A stretch of 64,000 nucleotides of DNA, from positions 215,555 through 279,554 of the forward strand of contig NZ_JANUBZ010000010.1 in the NCBI RefSeq assembly GCF_024808665.1, written 5' to 3'. Under the pieces are notes generated by a model that saw only the letters and a list, made by a program, of their open reading frames with translations, was not told where the DNA came from and searched no databases. Positions 34,826 through 42,953 of this stretch are shown here, one piece after another; position 1 is the stretch's first letter; every line of letters starts with the position of its first letter. The translations under genes were made by a program, and so were the position numbers. This DNA is from Mucilaginibacter empetricola. Lineage in GTDB: Bacteria > Bacteroidota > Bacteroidia > Sphingobacteriales > Sphingobacteriaceae.

Positions 34826-35194
34826 TTAGGACCTGTGCTCAATTTGCGCCCTGTTCATCACCTTATAAAAAAACAAGCCGCCGAAAATATAAAGCAGTAC
34901 GTCAATCCAATCGGCGGTGTAGTTTTTGGATAGATAGGGCAGAAAGCCTTCAAACACTATGGCCACATATACCACTATAAAAATCACCTGCCTTTTTGAT
35001 AATATGTAATAGTCATTTTTAATGATAAACTCCCGGTTAAACCACAGGCCCAGGTTGGCAATAACAGGAATGGCAAAGGCATCATTAATATAACCGTTAA
35101 GGTAAGGCAGGGGGTGATCAATTCTGCGCAAAATCAGTACCATGACCCAGGTAAGGCAGCCAATAATAAACCATGGATTAAGTAAGGTTTTCAT
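34826..35194 (-). CDS. Hypothetical inner-membrane protein
   Basis: A 122-residue protein with about four hydrophobic helices (LNPWFIIGCLTWVMVLILRR, then AIPVIANLGLWF, VIFIVVYVAIVFEGFLPYL, VLLYIFGGLFFYKVM). Similar Bacteroidota proteins are sometimes labelled magnesium citrate secondary transporter, but I see nothing that proves transport. It begins at the base after the stop of the zinc-ribbon gene, so the two are surely co-transcribed. Confidence 0.65.
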   Translation of the reverse strand: MKTLLNPWFIIGCLTWVMVLILRRIDHPLPYLNGYINDAFAIPVIANLGLWFNREFIIKNDYYILSKRQVIFIVVYVAIVFEGFLPYLSKNYTADWIDVLLYIFGGLFFYKVMNRAQIEHRS

Positions 35195-35509
35195 TTATCC
35201 GGGCAATAAGCTTAGCAACAGCAGTAATAACGTTATAAATACAAAAAAAGTTATCTGCAGGTAATAAGCCAGCCAGCGTAAATTGTTAAAAAAGGTTTTA
35301 ATGGTTCGTTTAAATTCGCTGTCGCCGGGTTTTATAAAAAAGTAATCATTTTCTTTTTGCACTTGCCCGCGGATTTTTTTCTCTACCTCGCGCGAAAATC
35401 TTTTAGGCTCCAGAAAGCCATCGCAATACAAACAGCGATCATCAATATCACCGTTCCACAAGGTCCACTCCTTGCAATGGGGGCATTTTATTTCTCTTAT
35501 CTGGGTCAT
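35195..35509 (-). CDS. Small membrane protein with zinc-ribbon
   Basis: A 104-residue protein with an N-terminal zinc ribbon (CPHCKEW near residue 9 and CLYCDG near residue 27) and a C-terminal hydrophobic helix (ITFFVFITLLLLLLSLLPG). The family is not recognised beyond this. The downstream membrane protein gene follows with no gap, so they probably work together. Confidence 0.7.
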   Translation of the reverse strand: MTQIREIKCPHCKEWTLWNGDIDDRCLYCDGFLEPKRFSREVEKKIRGQVQKENDYFFIKPGDSEFKRTIKTFFNNLRWLAYYLQITFFVFITLLLLLLSLLPG

Positions 35510-35903
35510 TTAGTATTGCAAATATAATGTGTTAACTATCGTTACCGCAAGCGTCCCGCTGGTGGTTAGAATGCTTAGTATAGGACTGTCTGTTTCACAA
35601 AAACACGGTACAGAAAGAAACACGTGAATATGGTAGAAACAGTCGTTGCTGTAAGTCAATAAGTTGCGCTGAATATGATGCAAAAAGAAACGGCGTGGGA
35701 CACTAATGTACATTTTTTGCTCCAAAATAAGACCGCTGTTGGGACAAAAGGTAGAACTTCAATTCCCCTGCGCTTGCGATAGCAAAAGCATTTTATTTCT
35801 CTGATCCAGGCCTTACCTCATTTATTTTAATTCATGAACTTTTATCATAAATCAACTATCTTTAAATATTAAGGATTGTTTAAATGACCTGACCTTGCCA
35901 ATT
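35510..35903. other. Intergenic region without a recognisable gene
   Basis: A minus-strand frame of about 70 codons (35510-35725) has no family resemblance and its first codon is TTG; an internal ATG at 35713 offers no better case. I see no clear repeat, terminator or promoter box apart from TATCTTTA near 35860, which weakly resembles a -7 element for the next gene. Confidence 0.4.
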
Positions 35904-36308
35904 ATGAAAACAAATAGTTTATATCTCTTACTTTTTTTGGCTGTATCAATTGCCAGTTGCAGTAAAGCTAAAATTATCCCGAAACCAACACTTACCGGTA
36001 CATGGAATGTAGTAAGAGATAGTTTTGCTTATAACTATCCGCCAATAATAACCAATTACATAGGTGTTACGGGTGATTACGTTAACTTTAAGAGTAATGG
36101 CATTGCTGATGTTATAGAAGGACAGAAAATGGATAGCCTTGCTTATAAAGTGACCTCTGATTCTACCGTTATTTTCTACAACTCATATGGTATTGGATCT
36201 ATATACCTGATGAAGCCTTTTACTGATCATAATGTCACGCTTAAGTATAGCGGTTACAGCGCTCAACCCCCATCTTATGAGTCTCAGATGCTCATATTAA
36301 GCAGGTAG
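35904..36308 (+). CDS. Small lipoprotein with lipocalin-like pattern
   Basis: The ATG at 35904 is used; an in-frame TTG lies three codons upstream. The protein has 134 residues with lipobox SIASC near residue 20. After it come TLTGTWNVVRDSFAY and alternating beta strands (YVNFKSNGIADV, STVIFYN), typical of the lipocalin-like lipoproteins common in Bacteroidota. The function is unknown. Confidence 0.7.
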   Translation: MKTNSLYLLLFLAVSIASCSKAKIIPKPTLTGTWNVVRDSFAYNYPPIITNYIGVTGDYVNFKSNGIADVIEGQKMDSLAYKVTSDSTVIFYNSYGIGSIYLMKPFTDHNVTLKYSGYSAQPPSYESQMLILSR

Positions 36309-36495
36309 TCTCCGTTTCCATCTCCCACCAACACCTCCCCATCTATATTTCTACCCTTTTCATCTATTAGGTTTAAAACTAATTATTTATATATTTACTT
36401 TTAGTTGTGTCAATAAAACACAATGGTGACTGACCTCGTTTTTGTATAAACCAATTATAAGATTGTAATTAATCTTTAAAACTTATTCCTTCAAT

Positions 36496-39096
36496 ATGAA
36501 AAGAAAAATACACCTTTCCGCCGTGTTATGTTTTTCCGGCGCTGCCTTTCTGCTGATTTTATCAGCCGGGATGAGTGGTAGCGGAACCATCGATCCATCC
36601 AAACAATGGACGGCTTCTTTACCCGATAGCGTCGGCATCGTTTTGGTAAAAAATCCAAACGGACCAACGCTGGGCTATTCAACCGCCTCTGGCGTAAAGA
36701 TTTTGACCGTTGCTGGCCTTGCCTTTAAAGATCTGAACAAAAACGGCAAGCTGGATAAATATGAAGACTGGCGCCTGCCGGTTGATGAACGTGCAAAGGA
36801 TCTGGCATCAAAATTATCTATAGAGCAGATTGCCGGGTTAATGCTGTACAGCGCCCACCAGGCTATCCCGGCATTGTCGGGCGGTCCGTTTGGGGCAGGC
36901 ACTTACGGCGGTAAAAAATTTAATGAAGGTGGTGTAAACCCTGCCTGGGTTACGGATCAGCAGAAAGATTTTTTAATAAAAGATAATTTACGGCACGTGC
37001 TGGTTACCTCGGTTCAAAGTCCGGCGGTAGCGGCAGAGTGGAACAATAATGTGCAGGCATTGGTTGAAGGTACCGGCTTTGGTATCCCGGCCAACAACAG
37101 TTCCGATCCTCGCCACAGCACCAATTCGGGCGTGGAATATACTGCCGGAGCCGGTGGCAAAATATCACAATGGCCCGATCAACTGGGCCTGGCCGCAACT
37201 TTTGATCCGGCCGTAGTACAGCAATTTGGTAATATCGCTGCCAAAGAATATCGTGCGTTGGGTATCGCAACCGCGTTATCGCCGCAAATTGACTTGGGTT
37301 CCGAACCGCGTTGGGTACGCATTAATGGTACTTTTGGTGAGGACCCGCAACTGGATGCCGATATGGCAAGGGCTTATGTTGATGGCTTTCAAACATCCAC
37401 CGGCGATGCCGAGATAAAAGATGGCTGGGGCTTTAACAGCGTAAACGCCATGATGAAACACTGGCCGGGTGGTGGCCCCGAAGAAGGCGGTCGCGATGCG
37501 CACTTTGCCTACGGCAAGTTTGCCGTTTATCCGGGTAATAATTTTGATGAGCACCTGGTTTCATTTGTTGATGGCGCCTTAAAACTATCGGGCCCAACAA
37601 AAATGGTATCGGCGGTGATGCCTTATTACACTATTTCGTACGGAAGGGATAAAGTGACCGGCGAGAACGAAGGTAACAGCTATAATAAATATTTAATAAC
37701 CGATTTACTTCGAAAAAAATATGGCTTTGATGGTGTGGTTTGTACCGATTGGGGAGTTACTGCCGATGAAGGCAAAACACCGGATATTTTTGCCGGAAAA
37801 TCATGGGGTATGGAAACCAAAACCGTTGCCGAGCGCCACTACAAAATATTGATGGCCGGGGTTGATCAGTTTGGCGGCAACAATGTGGCAGGGCCGGTAA
37901 TTGAAGCGTACCAAATAGGCGTTAAAGAACATGGTGAAGCTTTTATGCGGGCAAGGTTTGAGCAATCGGCAGTAAGGCTGTTGCGTAACATTTTCAGGGT
38001 TGGTCTTTTCGAAAACCCATATCTGGACGTGCAAAAATCAAAAGCAACCGTTGGTAATCCTGATTTTATGACCGCCGGTTATAACGCGCAGTTAAAATCC
38101 ATCGTGATGCTAAAAAATCACGACAATGTGCTGCCATTGCAAAAAGGTAAAACCGTTTATCTGCCTAAAAAATATACGCCATCTATGCAAGGCTTTTTCG
38201 GTCCGCCGTCAAAAGAGCGTTGGGACGATGCAGTAAGTACCGAGTTGATCAGCAAATATTTTACCGTGACCGATGACCCATCAAAAGCCGATTACGCCAT
38301 TGTTTTTGTGAGCAGCCCCAGCGGCGGCGCAGGTTACGATGCTGCTGATGTGGCTAAAGGCGGCAGCGGTTATGTGCCCATCACCTTACAATACGGCGCC
38401 TATACCGCAACTGATGCCCGCGAACATAGCATAGCCGCAGGTGACCCTGCCGAACCAACCGTAAAAGATAGAACCTACAAAGGCAAAAGCATTACCGCGG
38501 GTAACTACAACGATTTAAAAACCATTGAAGAAACCAAAAAGGCAATGAACGGCAAACCGGTAATTGTAGCCATTACCCTAAGCAAACCGACTATCCCGGC
38601 AGAGTTTGAAAAGGATGCCAATGCTATTGTTGCCAGTTTCGGCGTACAAAACCAGGCTATACTGGATATTTTAACAGGTGTCGCTGAACCATCAGGCCTA
38701 TTACCATTCCAGATGCCGGCCAATATGCAAACTGTTGAACTTCAAAATGAAGATATTCCGCACGATATGATTTGTTATACTGATGTCGACGGACATACTT
38801 ACGATTTTGGCTTCGGCTTAAATTGGAAAGGTGTAATTCATGATGCCCGTACCGAAAAATATGTAGGCATAGTTGCCAAACCTGCTATCAGTGTAAAAGG
38901 AAATGTATTAACGCTTACCACTATTACACCCGGCGCAAAAATTTATTATACCACCAACGGCACCATACCATCATTTGTGGAGGCTGATGAATACACCAAA
39001 CCAATTACACTAAAAAAGGGTGTAACTATAAAAGCTATAGCAAAAGTTTTTGGAGTTGATAACAGCGGTTTAGTTGAGTATAAAGTAGGAGGATAA
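36496..39096 (+). CDS. GH3 family glycoside hydrolase (beta-glucosidase-like) with C-terminal CHB_HEX domain
   Basis: An 866-residue secreted enzyme. After a signal-like N-terminus (about residues 1-30) comes an N-terminal barrel with LGLAATFDPAVVQQFG, INGTFGEDP and KHWPGGGPEEGGRDAH. The nucleophile is Asp418 in GVVCTDWGV. The alpha/beta-sandwich domain follows (IVMLKNHDNVLPL, ASFGVQNQAILDIL). Residues about 800-866 (AKIYYTTNGTIPSF, VTIKAIAKVFG) match the chitobiase/beta-hexosaminidase C-terminal Ig-like domain, an uncommon addition for GH3. The substrate is probably a beta-glucan or beta-linked oligosaccharide, not proven. Confidence 0.9.
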   Translation: MKRKIHLSAVLCFSGAAFLLILSAGMSGSGTIDPSKQWTASLPDSVGIVLVKNPNGPTLGYSTASGVKILTVAGLAFKDLNKNGKLDKYEDWRLPVDERAKDLASKLSIEQIAGLMLYSAHQAIPALSGGPFGAGTYGGKKFNEGGVNPAWVTDQQKDFLIKDNLRHVLVTSVQSPAVAAEWNNNVQALVEGTGFGIPANNSSDPRHSTNSGVEYTAGAGGKISQWPDQLGLAATFDPAVVQQFGNIAAKEYRALGIATALSPQIDLGSEPRWVRINGTFGEDPQLDADMARAYVDGFQTSTGDAEIKDGWGFNSVNAMMKHWPGGGPEEGGRDAHFAYGKFAVYPGNNFDEHLVSFVDGALKLSGPTKMVSAVMPYYTISYGRDKVTGENEGNSYNKYLITDLLRKKYGFDGVVCTDWGVTADEGKTPDIFAGKSWGMETKTVAERHYKILMAGVDQFGGNNVAGPVIEAYQIGVKEHGEAFMRARFEQSAVRLLRNIFRVGLFENPYLDVQKSKATVGNPDFMTAGYNAQLKSIVMLKNHDNVLPLQKGKTVYLPKKYTPSMQGFFGPPSKERWDDAVSTELISKYFTVTDDPSKADYAIVFVSSPSGGAGYDAADVAKGGSGYVPITLQYGAYTATDAREHSIAAGDPAEPTVKDRTYKGKSITAGNYNDLKTIEETKKAMNGKPVIVAITLSKPTIPAEFEKDANAIVASFGVQNQAILDILTGVAEPSGLLPFQMPANMQTVELQNEDIPHDMICYTDVDGHTYDFGFGLNWKGVIHDARTEKYVGIVAKPAISVKGNVLTLTTITPGAKIYYTTNGTIPSFVEADEYTKPITLKKGVTIKAIAKVFGVDNSGLVEYKVGG

Positions 39097-39112
39097 TATA
39101 CTAACGCTTGAA

Positions 39113-39145
39113 AAACTTACGAAGTTTTCAAAACTTCGTAAGTTT
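39113..39145. repeat. 33-bp palindrome (AAACTTACGAAGTTTT family), array copy I
   Basis: AAACTTACGAAGTTTT, a central C, then the exact complement. Identical arms occur at 39730-39762 and 59695-59727, and variants at 13144 and 40781. It lies 16 bases past the GH3 stop and could end its transcript. Confidence 0.85.
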
Positions 39146-39489
39146 CATACCGCTGCCTTGCCCATGTTTGTGTTGTCACAAACATGCCCGGATGCCTGTG
39201 TGTCCAAAAGGATTTGCTTGCGGCTCCTTCATCCAAAAAGATTTACGAAGCCTGTCGGTGACAACACCGACAGGGGCGGGGCGCTAAAAAACTTACGAAG
39301 TTTCCAAACAGCGCAGCCTTCAATGAGGCCATTGAAAACAGACAACTCCGTATTAAACTTTAAGTTTAATACCGTTGCGCTGCCCATGTTTGTGTTGTCA
39401 CAAACATGCCCGGATGCTTGTGTGTCCCAAGGAATCTGCTTGCGGCTTCTTCATCCAAAAAAAATTTAGATGCCTGTTGGTGACAACAC

Positions 39490-39684
39490 AATAGGTGTTC
39501 GGAAGATGAAAAAGGGTGTCATGCAGGCACTCGAAGCATGCGGGCAAAGGCCTGAATCGCCATGTTTTCACGTTTTGCATCGGCGGTAATTTATTAGCGT
39601 ATGCCCCGCGCGCACCCTTCGAGCGCCTCAGGGTGACACCCAATATTCGATATTGGTAAGAAAGACCATCTTCCGAACACCTGT
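39490..39684. mobile_element. MITE-like element, copy 2, inserted in a palindrome with 11-bp target duplication
   Basis: Perfect 15-bp terminal inverted repeats GGTGTTCGGAAGATG at 39494-39508 and 39667-39681 bound an interior that aligns with 29183-29365. The insertion splits a 24-bp palindrome known intact at 39847-39870. GGTGACAACAC is present on both sides (39479-39489 and 39685-39695), as expected for a target site duplication. Compared with copy 1, both arms of the terminal repeat changed together (CGAAACAT to CGGAAGATG). Confidence 0.75.
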
Positions 39685-39729
39685 GGTGACAACACCAACA
39701 GGGGCGGGGGTAATAAACTGACGCTAAAA

Positions 39730-39762
39730 AAACTTACGAAGTTTTTAAAACTTCGTAAGTTT
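39730..39762. repeat. 33-bp palindrome (AAACTTACGAAGTTTT family), array copy III
   Basis: The same arms as at 39113-39145, with a central T instead of C, followed by AATACCGC as in the other copies. Confidence 0.85.
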
Positions 39763-39912
39763 AATACCGCTTCTCTGCCCTGCCCGGATACCTGTGCGGT
39801 CCAAGGATTTACTTGCGGCTTGTTCATCCAAAAAGATTTACGGTACCCTGTTGGTGACAACACCAACAGGGGCGAGGGGGGCGGCAACTAAGTCTAAAAC
39901 CGCTATACAGGC

Positions 39913-39949
39913 AAAAAAGCCTTCCTGAAAATATCAGGAAGGCTTTTTT
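39913..39949 (-). terminator. Bidirectional hairpin terminator
   Basis: A perfect 16-bp stem (AAAAAAGCCTTCCTGA with its complement at 39934-39949) has a 5-base loop. A and T runs at the two ends make it a terminator in both directions. It lies 9 bases past the stop of the small minus-strand gene and also faces the repeat array from the GH3 side. Confidence 0.85.
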
Positions 39950-39957
39950 ATACCTTA

Positions 39958-40152
39958 TTACGCGTGGCTTGATAATTTATCATTATGGATCTCCTCCAGA
40001 TAGCCGTTCTCGTTTACGGCATACCTTGATTCGGAGGTGTCATTGTAATTTTTAGGTATTCTGATGGCTCTTGTTTTCTTTTTTACCGGGTAAAATAAGG
40101 GTAAAATAATCACGGTCATCAGGGCGCAGATTTTTAATAGATCAATAAGCAT
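39958..40152 (-). CDS. Small single-helix membrane protein, hypothetical
   Basis: A 64-residue protein starting at the ATG at 40152; a TTG three codons upstream is less likely. An N-terminal membrane helix (LLKICALMTVIILPLFYPV) is followed by a basic turn (KKKTRAIRI) and a polar tail with tyrosines and acids. The strong terminator just past its stop supports a real gene. No function can be proposed. Confidence 0.5.
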   Translation of the reverse strand: MLIDLLKICALMTVIILPLFYPVKKKTRAIRIPKNYNDTSESRYAVNENGYLEEIHNDKLSSHA

Positions 40153-40550
40153 AATTTCCAAACTAAGTAAATAAAATAGCGAGAGCGCTTGCCTTATTTA
40201 AATACGGTGTAGAGAATTTTTACCGTTCAAATGCTTCAGGACCAGTGTCATCGTGCTTTACAAAGCTAAATCAATGCCAAATTATTTCATAGGCAGCAAA
40301 CATTACTTTTAAATTATCAATAAAGCCATTGTTACTGTATAAAATTTATTTCCATAGGCATTTTAACCTATCAGATTGATACTTATTTATCAGTTTGATA
40401 AAAATATTTTCAGTGAGATTTTTTTGAATTTAAACGGAATACCGGGATTTCAACACCATTTTCTTCCCGAAATTGCTATGCATGCATAATTATTTATACA
40501 GTATGTTGAAAATAAGACACAGCCCTTTAAAGGTTTCTCCTCGGTACCCT

Positions 40551-40740
40551 CGTTCGAAATGACATCAAAAAAAATGTCATTTCGAACGATAGTGAGAAAT
40601 CTTATACTATTTACATTCACGCTAATGCATTGACGAATGGCATAATGCGCTGTGCGTGGCGTATAAGATTTTTCGCTATCGCTCAAGAGATAGTTTCTCC
40701 TCGTACCTCGTCGAAATGACACAAAAGATGGTTCGTTCGA
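40551..40740. repeat. ATTTCGAACGATAGTGAGAAA palindromic repeat cluster
   Basis: A perfect 15-bp inverted repeat (CGTTCGAAATGACAT at 40551-40565, complement at 40574-40588, A-rich 8-base loop) is followed by CGATAGTGAGAAATCTTAT and, about 80 bases later, an inverted counterpart ATAAGATTTTTCGCTATCG. A further partial copy with GTTCGAAATGACAT ends near 40748. The rest of the 40153-40912 gap (40153-40550) is AT-rich and shows no gene. Confidence 0.65.
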
Positions 40741-40780
40741 AATGACATGGTTGAGGGATAAAAAACAAAACTCCCGTCAG

Positions 40781-40808
40781 ACTTACGAATTTTTTAAACT
40801 TCGTAAGT
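40781..40808. repeat. CTTACGAA-family palindrome upstream of the acetyltransferase gene
   Basis: ACTTACGAATTTTTT faces AAACTTCGTAAGT. It is a slightly imperfect member of the 33-bp palindrome family and lies about 105 bases before the acetyltransferase start. Confidence 0.65.
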
Positions 40809-40912
40809 TTCTCAGCACAATGTTATTTTACCTGCGCCACATGGTTCTTTCTCCTATAATTGCTAGCTTTGCCGCCGAAAGGCACGCTTTCAATATTTTA
40901 CAGCATACCAAC

Positions 40913-41593
40913 ATGTACCACCCGCTCGATAACCCTATCTGGAACGCATTAAATACAGGAAATAAAAACATTGCCAACGGAAACCAACAGGCAAAATATT
41001 TTTCAAAAGATGTATCGCCCTTTGTGGCACTTGAAGAGCCTACCCAACAAAATTTTGAAGAATTATATAATGTGATACCTGATGCAGGTTATTATGCATT
41101 TCCGTGGGCAGTTGAACTAACCATCCCCCAACCATGGGAAACCAAAAAAATAGTTTGGATACGCCAAATGGTTTGGGAAAACCCAACCCGGCAAATTGAC
41201 AATAAAGAGCCCTTATTGCCTTTAGGCGATGAACATATACCGCAAATGCTGGCATTAACCCAGCTAACCAACCCCGGGCCGTTTTCCGAAAGGACAATTG
41301 ATTTTGGCTATTACAGCGGTATTTTTGATGGCGATAAGTTGATTGCCATGGCCGGCCAAAGAATGAACCCCGAGCCTTATGCCGAAATTAGTGCAGTTTG
41401 TACCCATCCCGATTATTTGGGCAGAGGACACGCCGCCAGGTTATTATTATATCATGTGGAGCGAATAAAAGCAGCAGGCGGTATCCCTTATTTAAATGTG
41501 CTTACAGAAAATGCCAGGGCCATTGCCGTTTACGAGTCACTGGGTTTTGTAACCCGCATGGAAATGCCGATTTATACCATTCAAAAAAAATAA
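40913..41593 (+). CDS. GNAT-family N-acetyltransferase
   Basis: The ATG at 40913 (226 residues, MYHPLDNPIWNAL) is preferred because the upstream open frame runs through a palindromic repeat. The C-terminal half is a GNAT domain with the acetyl-CoA motif VCTHPDYLGRGHAARLLLYH and the C-terminal NARAIAVYESLGFV. The N-terminal half is the extra domain typical of FR47-like acetyltransferases. The substrate is unknown. It is followed after 9 bases by a deoxynucleotidase gene, so the two probably form an operon. Confidence 0.88.
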   Translation: MYHPLDNPIWNALNTGNKNIANGNQQAKYFSKDVSPFVALEEPTQQNFEELYNVIPDAGYYAFPWAVELTIPQPWETKKIVWIRQMVWENPTRQIDNKEPLLPLGDEHIPQMLALTQLTNPGPFSERTIDFGYYSGIFDGDKLIAMAGQRMNPEPYAEISAVCTHPDYLGRGHAARLLLYHVERIKAAGGIPYLNVLTENARAIAVYESLGFVTRMEMPIYTIQKK

Positions 41594-41602
41594 AATATAC
41601 TC

Positions 41603-42133
41603 ATGAGAAAATCTATCGCTATTGATATGGACGGGGTTATTGCCGATACGGAAACCCAATTTATAAACTGGTACGAACGGGATTATGGTATAAAAATACA
41701 TCCGCAGGATATATTAGGATTTAAGGAGGATGAGATGTTTCCGGATAAAACCGCTGCCCGTAAGTTTGCCTTCACGCCGGGCTTTTTCCGCACCCTGCCG
41801 GTTATGCCGGGAGCTGTTGAAGCCTTAAAAAAGCTGATGGAAAACTTTGATGTTTATATTGCATCGGCGGCTATGGAGTTTCCGCAATCGCTACCCGAAA
41901 AACATGCCTGGCTGCAGGAGCATTTCCCTTTCATCAGCTGGCACAATATTATTTTTTGTGGCGATAAAAGCATAATCGGTACCGATTTTTTAGTTGATGA
42001 TCATGTTAAAAACCTCGATTTTTTTAAAGGTAAATCGGTTATGTTTCACGCTTTTCACAACGTTAATTTCAATCATCACCAAAGGGTAAAAACCTGGGAG
42101 GATGCCGTTATTTTGCTCGAAACGCATTTATAA
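41603..42133 (+). CDS. 5'(3')-deoxyribonucleotidase (NT5C family, HAD fold)
   Basis: A 176-residue HAD enzyme. The nucleophile and acid are Asp8 and Asp10 in AIDMDGVIAD. Later HAD motifs are VYIASAAMEF (motif II) and GTDFLVDDHVKNLDFF (motif IV). These features and the length match the NT5C family, which dephosphorylates deoxynucleoside monophosphates to balance dNTP pools or salvage DNA. A strong terminator follows. Confidence 0.9.
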   Translation: MRKSIAIDMDGVIADTETQFINWYERDYGIKIHPQDILGFKEDEMFPDKTAARKFAFTPGFFRTLPVMPGAVEALKKLMENFDVYIASAAMEFPQSLPEKHAWLQEHFPFISWHNIIFCGDKSIIGTDFLVDDHVKNLDFFKGKSVMFHAFHNVNFNHHQRVKTWEDAVILLETHL

Positions 42134-42160
42134 AAATTCAGGCATCTGCCATAAAAAAAG

Positions 42161-42190
42161 AAGCGCCCCGTATCTCACCCCGGGGCGCTT
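42161..42190 (+). terminator. Rho-independent terminator after the deoxynucleotidase gene
   Basis: A 10-bp GC-rich stem AAGCGCCCCG / CGGGGCGCTT with a 10-base loop, preceded by an A run and followed by TTTT. It can serve both strands. Confidence 0.85.
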
Positions 42191-42289
42191 TTTAGTTACC
42201 GATAAAATCAATAACTAATCAACTAAATCCGTACCGGCTTATCTCTGGGCCGGTACATCTCCCGTAAACTGTTTAAAGTTTACAAGTTC

Positions 42290-42859
42290 TTATTGCTGGC
42301 CAAATTCGCCATTAGCAGTTAACTGAATATCATCGCCCACCATTGCTGAGGGTACCGAACCAACCCCAAAATCTTTACGGTTAATGGTGCCAGTAACTTT
42401 AAAGCCGGCAACCGGTTTATGCGTCATCATGTTGGTGCCGGTGCCATTCAAAATCAGATCGAGCGTAATGGCTTTTGTTACACCATGCATGGTTAAATTG
42501 CCGTTAAGCTTATATTTTTTATCAGCTGTTTTGGTGATGCCCGTACTTATAAACTTAATTTGAGGGTATTTAGCCACGTCAAAATAATGGTCGCCCTTCA
42601 AATCCTTATCGCGCGATTCATTGTCGGTATTGATAGATGCTGCGTCAATAGTTATTTCAAAAACACCATCACTAAAATCATCTTTTGATGCTGTAATACT
42701 GGCGTCAAATGTTTTAAAGTTGCCGCCCACGTCCGAAAGCATCATATGCCTTACCTCAAACCCTATTTTAGCATGTGCTTTATCAACAACCCATTTGGTT
42801 TGCGCAAATAAACTGGTACCGGCCAGTAGGAATACGGCAATGAGGCCAATTTTTTTCAT
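42290..42859 (-). CDS. YceI-family periplasmic protein
   Basis: A 189-residue protein with a signal peptide (MKKIGLIAVFLLAGTSLFA). The body is a lipocalin-like YceI barrel with KWVVDKAHAKIGFEVRHMM, FEITIDAASINTDNESRD, GDHYFDVAKYPQIKF and TGTINRKDFGVG. Relatives bind polyisoprenoids or amphiphiles. The ligand here is not known. It follows the TonB-receptor-like gene on the same strand across 94 bases. Confidence 0.92.
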   Translation of the reverse strand: MKKIGLIAVFLLAGTSLFAQTKWVVDKAHAKIGFEVRHMMLSDVGGNFKTFDASITASKDDFSDGVFEITIDAASINTDNESRDKDLKGDHYFDVAKYPQIKFISTGITKTADKKYKLNGNLTMHGVTKAITLDLILNGTGTNMMTHKPVAGFKVTGTINRKDFGVGSVPSAMVGDDIQLTANGEFGQQ

Positions 42860-42953
42860 GATGTTGTTTTTATGGTTATAGCGTTTATAAAAGCAGGTTT
42901 TTAATAAACAATAATTTTTTCAAAATGTTTGTAACGTGCAGTTATTCAATAAA

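Larger units (their letters stand above)
39147..39890. repeat. Tandem array of three composite palindromic modules
   Basis: The 861-base gap after the GH3 gene contains about three copies of one module: the 33-bp palindrome, TTTNATACCG, a palindrome around GTGTTGTCAC (39163-39186 and 39385-39408), a spacer with TGCTTGCGGCT and TTCATCCAAAAA, and the palindrome CCTGTTGGTGACAACACC with its completing arm (39251-39274, split copy 39473-39702, 39847-39870). Copy II has a decayed first palindrome (39290-39305) and is interrupted by a MITE-like element. Copy III lacks the second palindrome. The ORFs inside are by-products of the repeats. Confidence 0.8.

Noticed and set aside
35510..35725. Minus-strand frame of 71 codons directly upstream of the zinc-ribbon gene
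   Set aside because: It begins at TTG, has no recognised motif and has unusual composition. Position alone is not enough.
39158..39469. An open frame of about 100 codons in the repeat array with an internal duplication (MPMFVLSQTCPDACVS occurs twice)
   Set aside because: The duplication in the protein simply mirrors the palindromic module repeated in the DNA. There is no start signal context, no family resemblance, and the frame is lost in copy III.
39113..39870. Possible CRISPR array in the repeat-rich region
   Set aside because: Repeat units are of several kinds, spacers are themselves similar to one another, there is no constant repeat/spacer rhythm, and no cas gene is present.
39398..39887. 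Minus-strand open frames across the repeat array and the MITE-like element
   Set aside because: They cross the boundaries of unrelated repeat units and would need those units to be coding by chance.
40450..40722. Minus-strand frame of 90 codons
   Set aside because: It consists largely of the ATTTCGAACGATAGTGAGAAA palindromic repeat, so it is a repeat artefact.
40742..40912. N-terminal extension of the acetyltransferase reading frame
   Set aside because: The extension reads through a CTTACGAA palindrome and repeat sequence; the ATG at 40913 starts the conserved protein.
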